A stretch of DNA of 35,122 nt from positions 960,808-995,929 of the forward strand of contig NZ_JAEAMR010000022.1 in assembly GCF_015999245.1 (NCBI RefSeq), in the 5' to 3' direction. How positions within the stretch are numbered: the stretch's first letter is position 1; each line of letters begins with the position of its first letter. The position numbers were made by a program, and so were the translations under genes. The DNA comes from Streptomyces sp. AV19. GTDB taxonomy: Bacteria; Actinomycetota; Actinomycetes; Streptomycetales; Streptomycetaceae. This document shows, piece after piece, positions 1 through 7,590 of this stretch. The notes under the pieces were generated by a model, which was given only the letters and a program-made list of their open reading frames with translations, was not told the DNA's origin and did no database searches.

Positions 1-1
1 C

Positions 2-1075
2 ACAGCCTTCCGAGACCTCGGATTCGACTCACTCACCGCCATCGAACTCCGCAACAGACTCCACACCGACACAGGACTCCGCCTCCCCTCCACCCTCGCC
101 TTCGACCACCCCACCCCCGCCGAACTGGCCGCGTACCTGACAACCACGCTTGATGCAGAGGACGGAACAGGACGCACCAAGGGCGAGCAGACGACGGCCG
201 CCGCCGCTGATGAAGCCGATTCATCCGGATTCATCGTTTCCCTCTTTCAGCATGCGTGTGAGACGGGACAGGCGGCCCACGGAGTGGAACTCCTGATGGT
301 CACCTCACGCTTCAGGGAAACTTTCAACAGGACGAATCCGCCCGCCGGCCTCATCCGGACCACTCAGCTTGCGCACGGCGATGGGAAGTCGGCCGCGCTG
401 GTGTGCCTCCCCACAATCATCGGCCCTGACGTCCGCCACTACACAGAATTCGCCTCGCGCTTCGCCGGCATCCGGGACGTGTGGCACCTCTCCATCCCGG
501 GATTTTTCCGTGGGGAACTGGTGCCGGCCTCCGTGGACGACATCATCGCGATCCTCGCCGACACAGTGAGCGAGCGCATGGATGGTGCCACCTACGCACT
601 GGTCGGCCAGTGCGCGGGCGGATGGCTCGCGCAAGCTGTTACCAGCCGTCTCGAAAAGACCGGAGTCCCTCCCAAGAGCGCGGTCCTGATGGACACCTAT
701 ACGTCGACCCGGGCCGACCACTTGTTCCGTACGTCCCTGGACTTGGGAATGTTCGCGAGAGTGGCGTCGCTGGTGCAGCTGGACTACACAATGCTCACGG
801 CCATGGGTGCGTACCTCCGCCTCTTCGAGCACTGGATGCCGCAGAGCATTGCCACGCCCACCCTCTGCGTCTGGGCGCACGAACCGCCCTTCACCGACGA
901 CAACGGACAACCCCTGAAGGGTTACGAGTCACATCCGGTCTGGCCGCTTCCTCACATGGTCGCTGAAGTGCCGGGAAACCACTTCGACATGCTGGGCCCT
1001 GATCACTCCCGGACAACCGCCCTCTGCGTTCACGAATGGCTCTCGGACGTCTGCGGCGAGGAGAACAGCCGATGA
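2..1075 (+). CDS. Type I modular PKS, C-terminal ACP-thioesterase end (5' truncated by window)
   Basis: The reading frame is open from base 2 with no start, so only the last about 357 residues of a larger polyketide synthase are present. An ACP comes first: the motif GFDSLTAIELRNRL holds the phosphopantetheine serine (codon at 29-31), followed by the usual FDHPTPAELAAYL end. A linker of about 60 residues leads to an alpha/beta-hydrolase thioesterase that would release the finished chain by hydrolysis or lactonisation. The catalytic set is visible: nucleophile elbow GQCAGG with Cys at 611-613, Asp at 692-694 in VLMDTY, His at 980-982 in GNHFDM. Cys replaces the common Ser (GxSxG). The following LAL regulator probably serves the same cluster. 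Family assignment is firm; product and module number cannot be seen. Confidence 0.93.
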   Translation, partial: TAFRDLGFDSLTAIELRNRLHTDTGLRLPSTLAFDHPTPAELAAYLTTTLDAEDGTGRTKGEQTTAAAADEADSSGFIVSLFQHACETGQAAHGVELLMVTSRFRETFNRTNPPAGLIRTTQLAHGDGKSAALVCLPTIIGPDVRHYTEFASRFAGIRDVWHLSIPGFFRGELVPASVDDIIAILADTVSERMDGATYALVGQCAGGWLAQAVTSRLEKTGVPPKSAVLMDTYTSTRADHLFRTSLDLGMFARVASLVQLDYTMLTAMGAYLRLFEHWMPQSIATPTLCVWAHEPPFTDDNGQPLKGYESHPVWPLPHMVAEVPGNHFDMLGPDHSRTTALCVHEWLSDVCGEENSR

Positions 1076-1678
1076 GCCACCACCGAACGCTCTACTCCTG
1101 ATTTCCCTTCCCGCTGAACAGCCGATCGCCCTGACCGCAACTTGATGTTGATGCACGATGCCGACAGATGCTCTGCCGTGCGCCATGTCGTTGACAACAG
1201 GGTCAAGTGGTGGGCGGTTCCTGCCGACTTCACCGCCCGGGGCCGAGTCCATGCCTTCTTCCAGTGCCAGCGGCGCCAGGCCCGACCGGGAGAAGGCCGG
1301 CGTGCGACCGCCCTTCGTGGAGGAGTTGAATACTTCTCCACGACCGTCGTGCGATGGCTCACTTCTGTACAGAGCTCCCGCCAAGCTCCTTATCCAGGAA
1401 ACCACTTGGCAGGCGTCCGTCCGTCTTCCCCGTAGAGCCTCCCCGAATCCAAATTGCCCCTTTCAGGGGGACCCCCGACAGGGCTCGCGATTCCCCTGGT
1501 GGGCGGGAGGACGACCCCAGAAGGGCTGGTCCGGCGTTTTGGTTGCGTCGGTTCATGGGCATATGGGTCAACAAGTGAAAGAAACCCCGGATTCACCTTT
1601 CGTGTGGTGAGTGTCCACGGTGCCGGGATTCCGGGCCCTTCGTGCGGCGCCGACAACTTCGGTCAGTGAGGATCGGCC
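1076..1678. other. Non-coding gap after the PKS gene
   Basis: About 600 bases without a convincing gene. Short open frames exist on both strands but have no family resemblance and no good ribosome site. A short hairpin (CCCCTTTCAGGGG, near 1456-1468) is the only structure seen; it is too weak and too far from the PKS stop to be called a terminator with confidence. Confidence 0.5.
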
Positions 1679-2170
1679 ATGTCCCATGACGGGAAAACAC
1701 CTGACGTCCTTCACCGGTCCGCCATCCTTCCGGCGTTCTCGGCATCCCCCCCTTGCCATCCGCCACCCCTCGCCGTACGACGGACGTTTACCGTGAGCGT
1801 GGCTCCCAGATGCCGAGCCGCGCGGAAAGCCCGGCACGCTGCCGTGCGCACGCTCACGCGGTGGTCGTCCGACGACACCGAGCGTCTCTTCCGCGCGGAA
1901 GTGGTCATCGGTGAACTGCTCGCCAACTCCCTCCAGCACGCACTACCGCAGGAGATCTCACTGACGCTCGTCGAGGGCGACGACGCGCTGATGGTGGAGG
2001 TCGAGGACGGAGGTGGCCCGAGCAGGCCGTCGCAACCGGGGAGAGCATGCGACGACGCGGAGTCCGGCCGGGGGCTGGCCCTGATCGCCACACTGTCGCA
2101 CACGTGGTCCTGGCGTCCTGCCGCGAACGGCCGGCGCATCACATGGGCCTACCTGCCGGACACCCGCTGA
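1679..2170 (+). CDS. RsbW/SpoIIAB-like ATP-binding protein (GHKL fold)
   Basis: A 163-residue protein with a single HATPase_c domain of the anti-sigma-factor kinase type that is abundant in Streptomyces. The N box is at residues 78-87 (GELLANSLQH, with E79, N83 and H87), the G1 box is DGGG at 110-113, and a G2-like SGRGLALI starts at 129. Members either phosphorylate anti-anti-sigma factors or act as orphan ATP-binding regulators; no partner gene is adjacent. The ATG at 1679 follows GAGG at a usable distance. A GTG at 1794 would drop a proline-rich leader of 38 residues that is not part of the fold, so the N-terminus is uncertain. It converges on the LAL regulator, with a hairpin terminator between. 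Confidence 0.85.
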   Translation: MSHDGKTPDVLHRSAILPAFSASPPCHPPPLAVRRTFTVSVAPRCRAARKARHAAVRTLTRWSSDDTERLFRAEVVIGELLANSLQHALPQEISLTLVEGDDALMVEVEDGGGPSRPSQPGRACDDAESGRGLALIATLSHTWSWRPAANGRRITWAYLPDTR

Positions 2171-2259
2171 TCCGCCGAACACCCCGCCCAGCCCGGCCGA
2201 CCCGCCCGCCCTTGTCCGCCCCGCGACCGCCACCCGCGCGACCGCCAGGCCCCATGCGG

Positions 2260-2291
2260 CCAGCCGGTCGGTGAAAGACCCGACCGGCTGG
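2260..2291. terminator. Bidirectional rho-independent-like hairpin
   Basis: Perfect 12-bp stem (CCAGCCGGTCGG / CCGACCGGCTGG) with an 8-base loop, located between the convergent RsbW-like gene and the LAL regulator. It lacks a T-run, as is usual for Streptomyces terminators. Position and symmetry suggest it serves both genes. Confidence 0.75.
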
Positions 2292-2331
2292 GGGCCTGAC
2301 CCGCATCGGAGCCGGCCCGGTGCGCGGCGCG

Positions 2332-5229
2332 TCACGGCACGGGGCCCCGGAGCTCTTCCTGGAGCCGCGCGCGAAGCTGTTGGCGCCGTGTGATGTCCAA
2401 CTTGCGGAACACCTTCGTCAAGTGTTGCTCGACCGTGCTGACGGTGACGTAGAGCTTGGCCGCTATCTCCTTGTTGGTGTTGCCGTGTGCGGCGAGGACG
2501 GCCACGCGCATCTCGGATTCGCTGAGCCTGCCCCGGGGCTTCCCCGTGTACTCGCCGTCGCCTCCACCGGGAATGATCTGGTCGCACAGGGCCTTCGCCC
2601 CGCATTCTTCCGCCAGCCGCCACGCCCTCCGGATGAGTGTGCCGGCGCGCACGGTGTCTCCTTCGGCCTGGTGGGTCCTGCCGAGATCGGCAAGGGCCCG
2701 GGCCAGTTCGAGCCGGTCGCCGCTGGCGCGGAGGGCGTCGGCCGCTTCGTCGAGCAGCCGGATCCGGTCGGCTCCCCCGACCGTCCTGGCACAGATCCGG
2801 AGCATGGCTCCGCGGACCTGCGCGCTGCTGCCACGGCTCTGCGCCATCTGCTCCCTGACCAGTTGCCGCGCCTTCGCTCCGTCGCCGAGCCGGAGGAACG
2901 CCTGGGCGGCGTCATTGCGCCACGGGAGGATCTCGGCGCGGTCCAGCCCCCAGCACTCGGCGATACGGCCCGCGTTGGTGAAGTCGCTGACGGCGGCCAG
3001 GAGGCGGTTGGTGGCCAGGTGGAAGTGGCCGCGAGCGCGCATGAAGCCGAGGCCGTAGACGCTGTGGAACAGGCCTTCCGACACGGGGTGGTTGACTTTC
3101 TCCAGGGCGTCGTCGTACCGGCCCATGGCGGTGTGGACCATGATGAGGGTGGCCAGGGGGCTGCCCACGAAGACGCTCTCGGTGCCCTGCGGCACGGCGG
3201 TCAGGGCGGCTTCCGCCTGTTGCCCGGCGTCGCGCAGTATGCCGAGCATCAGGGAGATCTCGGCCTGGACGGCAGTGAGTTCGGTGTGCCAGCCCTGCGC
3301 GTCCCGCCGCCGGGCCTCGCCGAGAAGCCTGTTGCACCAGAAGACGGCGGTGTCACAGCGTCCCGCGCGGGCGAGCGTCCGGACGGCGTTGGTGAGCAGC
3401 ACCAGTGTGGTGTCGGTGATCGGGGAGTGCCGCAGGGCATGTGCCGCCGCTTCGGCCGCCGAGTCGCTCGTTCCGTCACCCGGCCAGGCCCACACGGCTG
3501 CCGCGGCCTTCAGCTCCGGGACTTCTCCCGCGGCGGCCTGCACCGCTCCGCCGGGTTCCTGCGGCACAAAACGGGCGGCGCGGGCGAGGGGAACGGGGTA
3601 TTCGGCGGACGCCCAGAGGGCGGAGAAGTCACATGGGTCTCCCGGTGCCGGGCCCGCCGTCCCCCCGCGCCCGGGCAGGCGTGCGAGTGCCGTCCCCGCC
3701 TCGCCGAGGCGGCCGCGGGCGATGAGAAGCCGGGCCAACAGCGCGGTGTGCGGCGCGCTCAGCCGTCCCTCCTCCATGTCGGTGACGAGTTCGGCGAGGC
3801 GTTGTGACGCGGCCGCGTGATTGATGCGCCAGGCGATCTGGGCGAGCCTGATGCCGATCACGGCCCGCTGCCGGGCGTTGCCGGACATGCGTTCCGCGAG
3901 TTCGAGGCAGGCGGTCGCCTGCTTCGCGTCGTCCCCGGCGAGAATCTCCTCGGCGGCGTCGCAGAGGACGGAGACCGCCCAGCGGTCCTCACCGTGTCCG
4001 ACTGCCAGGAGGTGGCCGGCGATGTCGAGTGCCGGGGCTCCCTCGTCGTACAGCAGCTTGGCCGTGCGCCGGTGCAGTGCCGTGCGGTGGTCGTGGGGCA
4101 GGGTGTCCAGTGCCGCGGCCGCGAGCACCGGGTGACGCAGCCGGCCCGCGTCGTCCGTGAGTCCCGTCAGGCCGAGCAGCCGAAGGTCCCATGCCGCGGC
4201 CGCGGTGTTCTGCTGGACGACGTGGGCGAGCCGGCCGGGGGACCCGGCCCCGCCGAGGACGGCGAGGGCGGCGGCCGACTCCCGGGACACGGCTCCGATG
4301 CGGGCCAGGCAGGCCAGTGCGGCCCGGTAGAAGGGCCCGCCGACGACTGGTTGCACAGGGCCTTCCGTGCAGCGCCCCGGTTCCGTGCCGGTGCGACAGC
4401 CGACCGATTCGCGGGCCTCTTCGAGCAGTGAGCGGAGCAGCAGGGGATTGCCTCCGGTGACCGCATGGTAGTGGTCGACGAGGTCGTCGCCGACGGGTTG
4501 CCCGAGAGAGGTGGCCAGGTACTCCGCGATGCCGTTCCGGGTGAGGGGGTTCAGGACGATCCGGTGGAAGCGCGGCAGGCTGAGGAAGTCGGCGTCCAGC
4601 AGGGGGGCGTCCTTGCGGACGCACGGGTTGGTGGTGCAGATCAGCAGGACGCTGCCGCTCGGCGAGTCCCGGACCGTGTGCAGCAGGTACTGCCGGGTGG
4701 CGTCGTCCACACCGTGCAGGTCGTCGACGGCGATCACCAGGTGGGAGGTGCGCGCGATGGCCTGGAAGACCGCGCAGAGGTTCCGGGCCTGTGCCAGCCT
4801 GCCGTTCTTGTCCGGCCGTTCGCATGCCGCGGTGGCCGAGTGGCCGGCCACCGGGACGAGGGGGAGGTTGCCGTCAAGGGTCTGTTCGAGGCCGGTGCGG
4901 AGGTCGTCGGGGAAGGAGCGGTTGCGGAGCAGTTGTCCCAGGAGGTCCGGGGAACTGCTGCCCGGGCCGGCGCTGCCGGCCCGGAGGACGAGGGAGCCCG
5001 ATGCGGTCAGGTGCCGGACGGCCGCGCTGAGGAAGGTGCTCTTCCCACAGCCGACTCCGCCTTCGACGAGGACCGCGCCCGCTGTTCCGGGCCGGTGTCC
5101 GGCGACTGCGGAGCGGAGGCCGGTGAGGTGCTCCTCGCGTTCGACGAATACGGCGGAGTCGGTCTGGTGGCCGAACTCCGGGGCCGCGGTTCCGGATGGG
5201 CGGGGGACCGACGTATCGACGTCACTCAT
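2332..5229 (-). CDS. LAL-family LuxR transcriptional regulator
   Basis: A 965-residue large ATP-binding LuxR-type regulator. The N-terminal AAA-like ATPase has a Walker A at residues 57-64 (GGVGCGKS) and Walker B with D169-D170 (LVIAVDDLHG). A long helical TPR-like middle follows, and the C-terminus is a LuxR/GerE helix-turn-helix (LSESEMRVAVLAAHGNTNKE, then VSTVEQHLTKVFRKL). Such proteins are commonly pathway-specific activators of modular PKS clusters, and this one lies a few kilobases from the PKS end. Its ATG overlaps the stop of the upstream 124-residue gene (ATGA, 5226-5229), so the two are translationally coupled. Family call is secure; control of the PKS is inferred from position. Confidence 0.95.
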   Translation of the reverse strand: MSDVDTSVPRPSGTAAPEFGHQTDSAVFVEREEHLTGLRSAVAGHRPGTAGAVLVEGGVGCGKSTFLSAAVRHLTASGSLVLRAGSAGPGSSSPDLLGQLLRNRSFPDDLRTGLEQTLDGNLPLVPVAGHSATAACERPDKNGRLAQARNLCAVFQAIARTSHLVIAVDDLHGVDDATRQYLLHTVRDSPSGSVLLICTTNPCVRKDAPLLDADFLSLPRFHRIVLNPLTRNGIAEYLATSLGQPVGDDLVDHYHAVTGGNPLLLRSLLEEARESVGCRTGTEPGRCTEGPVQPVVGGPFYRAALACLARIGAVSRESAAALAVLGGAGSPGRLAHVVQQNTAAAAWDLRLLGLTGLTDDAGRLRHPVLAAAALDTLPHDHRTALHRRTAKLLYDEGAPALDIAGHLLAVGHGEDRWAVSVLCDAAEEILAGDDAKQATACLELAERMSGNARQRAVIGIRLAQIAWRINHAAASQRLAELVTDMEEGRLSAPHTALLARLLIARGRLGEAGTALARLPGRGGTAGPAPGDPCDFSALWASAEYPVPLARAARFVPQEPGGAVQAAAGEVPELKAAAAVWAWPGDGTSDSAAEAAAHALRHSPITDTTLVLLTNAVRTLARAGRCDTAVFWCNRLLGEARRRDAQGWHTELTAVQAEISLMLGILRDAGQQAEAALTAVPQGTESVFVGSPLATLIMVHTAMGRYDDALEKVNHPVSEGLFHSVYGLGFMRARGHFHLATNRLLAAVSDFTNAGRIAECWGLDRAEILPWRNDAAQAFLRLGDGAKARQLVREQMAQSRGSSAQVRGAMLRICARTVGGADRIRLLDEAADALRASGDRLELARALADLGRTHQAEGDTVRAGTLIRRAWRLAEECGAKALCDQIIPGGGDGEYTGKPRGRLSESEMRVAVLAAHGNTNKEIAAKLYVTVSTVEQHLTKVFRKLDITRRQQLRARLQEELRGPVP

Positions 5230-5600
5230 GGACGGTACCTGGCCTCAAGGGCGTTCGGCTCTACCGGGGACCGGACGATCGGCTTTCCGCTCGGCACGGG
5301 AGGCCGGGCGGGGATGTACGGCACCGCGCGGTCCGCCCGGTCGGTGGTGCACGGGGTCAACGGCCGACCGGGCACGGCTGCCTGCTCCCGGCTCGTGGGG
5401 GTGGGTACGTCGCTGTACCACCTGTCCAGGACCCTGCTGAGTTCGGCCAGCAGTTCCCGGATGGTGCTGACGGACTCCTTCACGGCGGAGTCCCCGGCGT
5501 CCGGCTCCCCGACGGCATGCTCCTCGCGGGCGGGGGGCCGTGTGGCGCCGTCGGCCGGTGGGACGGTGTCCAGCAAGGCGTTTTCCATTGGGCTGGTCAT
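5226..5600 (-). CDS. Small protein of unknown function, coupled to LAL regulator
   Basis: A 124-residue protein with no family I recognise. It is acidic and proline-rich with one likely helix in the middle (ESVSTIRELLAELSRVLDRW) and a disordered basic C-terminal third. There is no signal peptide or membrane segment. Its stop overlaps the LAL start by ATGA and it begins 69 bases after the upstream XRE-like gene, so three genes probably form one transcript. The conserved coupling suggests it may be an accessory of the regulator, but this is inference. Being a real gene is supported by codon bias and the overlap. Confidence 0.7.
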   Translation of the reverse strand: MTSPMENALLDTVPPADGATRPPAREEHAVGEPDAGDSAVKESVSTIRELLAELSRVLDRWYSDVPTPTSREQAAVPGRPLTPCTTDRADRAVPYIPARPPVPSGKPIVRSPVEPNALEARYRP

Positions 5601-5669
5601 GGTGGTTCCGTACTCTCACGACGGACGAAGGGGGGAAGGGGGTGAGGGTCCGGCTCCTGCCGGGCCCGG

Positions 5670-5984
5670 TCAGTTCCGGCAGGGGCCCGGGGTGCGCTGC
5701 CTCGGCAGTCCGGACGTCGTCTTCCCGTTGGCCGACCGGTGCGGCCGGGCGCCGGCGGCGGGCCGGCCGGAAGCTCCGGGGGCCGTCTCGTGGAAGAGCA
5801 CTCGGGTTGGGACGGCGAGCGCGTCCGCGACGAGTCGGGCCGTCGAGAGGGCCACGTCGCACCGTCCGACGGACATCAAGACGATGATGGTTTCCGGCAC
5901 ACCGATATGCCGGGCGAGTTCCCGCAGCGACATGCCTCTCAGCCGCAGAAGGCGGTGGAAACGCCTCACATCCCGGACGTACAT
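5670..5984 (-). CDS. XRE-like helix-turn-helix protein
   Basis: A 104-residue protein whose first 70 residues match the lambda-repressor-like fold: RRFHRLLRLRGMSLRELARH, then IGVPETIIVLMSVGRCDVAL and a closing TARLVADALAVPTRVLF. This is the usual helix pattern of XRE/HTH_3 proteins, including the VPxxxLF end. The C-terminal 35 residues are basic and unstructured. I chose the ATG at 5984 because GAGGAG sits 7 bases before it; an in-frame ATG at 6014 would add ten residues but has no better site. It is the first gene of a probable operon ending in the LAL regulator and is likely a DNA-binding regulator. The recognition helix is divergent, so the binding role is likely rather than certain. Confidence 0.7.
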   Translation of the reverse strand: MYVRDVRRFHRLLRLRGMSLRELARHIGVPETIIVLMSVGRCDVALSTARLVADALAVPTRVLFHETAPGASGRPAAGARPHRSANGKTTSGLPRQRTPGPCRN

Positions 5985-7083
5985 GGGAAGTCTCCTCATC
6001 AGCCGTACCGGCATTTACCGGTGCCGAATTCCTGATAGCCAGGTCTATACGGTTGTCGCTCGATGCGGCAAACCCATTCACACCCTGCCGTGTCCCGGTT
6101 GTCACGGGATATTCACCCGGAACCAGAACCTGACCGGAATTCCCGCACCGCGGCGGGATCCACGGTTATGGGCCGCGGGTACTCCCCTCGGAGGACGGGC
6201 TCCTCCCCGGTCCCCGAGGGGGTTGTCGGCGCGCGGCCGCGAGCGAACGGGGCTGGAAGCCGTCAGCGGTCCCGGGCAACGGGGCCAGGCAGGGCCCGGC
6301 CGCCCGTCAGGGGGTCGTGACGGGCGGCCGGGTGCGGGCGGGCGTGGGGAGAGAATGCCGCCCGCGAAGGAGAACGGTGGGTGTGAGCACCCTATTCAGC
6401 TGAAGCAGCTTCAACCGAACAGCACCACCGTTCCCCGGCTCGGGACCCCGGATGCCCGGGAAAGGGCGGGCATCCGGGAGACAGAAGCCGGCTGGGGCGC
6501 CGACCGCCACCCATGTGTGGAGGTCACGCGCTCCTGCGGCCGGTCGAACAGCGCATTCCGGATTCACCGGGAGAGCATCGCCCCTATTAAATCCCGCATG
6601 CCACCGGTCGCACAGAGGGCGGCATTTCCGCCATTATCGGCCAGGAAGTTCATGACCCATAATCTAGTTTCGCATGACAGATCGCATAACCCCTGTTCAC
6701 TTTGCCCGGACCGGGCGTCCTGGTCTGGGGTCGGTAGGGCTTTCGCCCCGCGCACAGGCATTCCCGCTCCCCCCGTTCCCTCTCGAAGGGCCCAAGGACG
6801 CATCGTCCCGGACCGCCGCGAGCCGCGGACCTGACGCAGCGGGCGGACAGGAGTGGGAGGCCCCGACGGTCGTTGAGCGGAAGGAACCACGCCCGCCCCT
6901 CCTCCCCCAGGACGGTCCGTCATGTCCGCGATTCCTCATTGGGTCAGCATCGAACCCGCCGGAACCTGCCGCAGACCGCCCCCCCAAACACCAAGATCAC
7001 TTAGCCTCGATCCACCGACGTGGTTTCGAAATGATCTCTGAGGGTCTTCGGGGCGGGTTCTCGGGCTGTCGGCTGAATGCGGG
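5985..7083. other. Long non-coding gap between divergent regulators
   Basis: About 1.1 kb without a convincing gene. GC falls in two places (around 6000-6060 and 6590-6690) where runs such as TATTAAAT and CATAATCTAG appear, as expected for promoter DNA. Two overlapping palindromes lie at 6395-6413 and are listed separately. Open frames on both strands here lack recognisable protein features. Confidence 0.5.
6395..6413. promoter_or_regulatory. Overlapping palindromes, candidate operator
   Basis: TTCAGCTGAA (6395-6404) is a perfect 10-bp palindrome. It overlaps TGAAGC-A-GCTTCA (6401-6413), a perfect 6-bp inverted repeat with a one-base centre. The combined site is AT-richer than its surroundings and lies alone in a 1.1-kb gap near two regulator genes. 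A binding-protein site is plausible; which protein cannot be said. Confidence 0.35.
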
Positions 7084-7586
7084 ATGACCAAGAAGCAAGC
7101 TGTGGACCGTACAAGGGTCGGGATCACGCTGGACCACGTACTCGACAGGGACGGTGTCGCCAAGCTCTCCACCCGGGCGATCGCGTCCGAACTCGGGGTC
7201 AGCATGAACACCGTCATGTGGCACATCCGCACCAAGGACCGACTCCTGGACACGATGGCCGAAGCCGTCCTCGGGGAGGTGGGCCTGGAGGACCTGCCCG
7301 GGAAGTGGGACGCCCTCCTGCGAGGCTGCCCCACCCGCAGGACGGCCGCGTGGACGGCCTGGAACCTCTTCTGCTTTACCCCGGGCCTCGTCCAGAAGGA
7401 ACAGGCCGCCCCGCCACCGGTGTTCGCGACCGCCTGTACGCGAACGTCGGCGAACGAGACCTTCCCGGACTGGGCTCGGTGCTGGAGGACTTCACGTCCC
7501 TCGGCTTCGAGGAACGCTTCCGGTTCGGAATCGGGCAGATCCTCCGCTCCGCCTCGGCCACGGCAGCCCCCGAACGCACGGGATGA
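7084..7586 (+). pseudogene. TetR-family regulator, broken (frameshift and internal deletion)
   Basis: The N-terminal half reads well in one frame from ATG 7084: a TetR helix-turn-helix (LSTRAIASELGVSMNTVMWH, then IRTKDRLLDTMAEAVL). Around 7395-7412 the TetR-like sequence passes to the frame two bases further on, which ends at 7586 with a typical TetR C-terminus (VRDRLYANV, LGFEERFRFGIGQIL). Even when joined, the product is about 167 residues against the usual 200-230, so about 40-60 residues of the ligand-binding domain are also missing. The gene converges on the histidine kinase with only 4 bases between. It is most likely a dead repressor gene. A sequencing error could explain the frameshift but not the shortening. 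Confidence 0.75.
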
Positions 7587-7590
7587 CGTC

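Noticed and set aside
1142..1435. 97-residue frame after the PKS gene
   Set aside because: No family, poor start context and competing frames on both strands.
2320..3807. Long plus-strand open frame (495 codons) opposite the LAL regulator
   Set aside because: High-GC antisense shadow; low-complexity translation with no family match, while the minus-strand frame is a clear LAL protein.
4465..6834. Plus-strand open frame of 789 codons
   Set aside because: Runs antisense through the LAL regulator, the small coupled gene and the XRE-like gene and into empty DNA; composition only.
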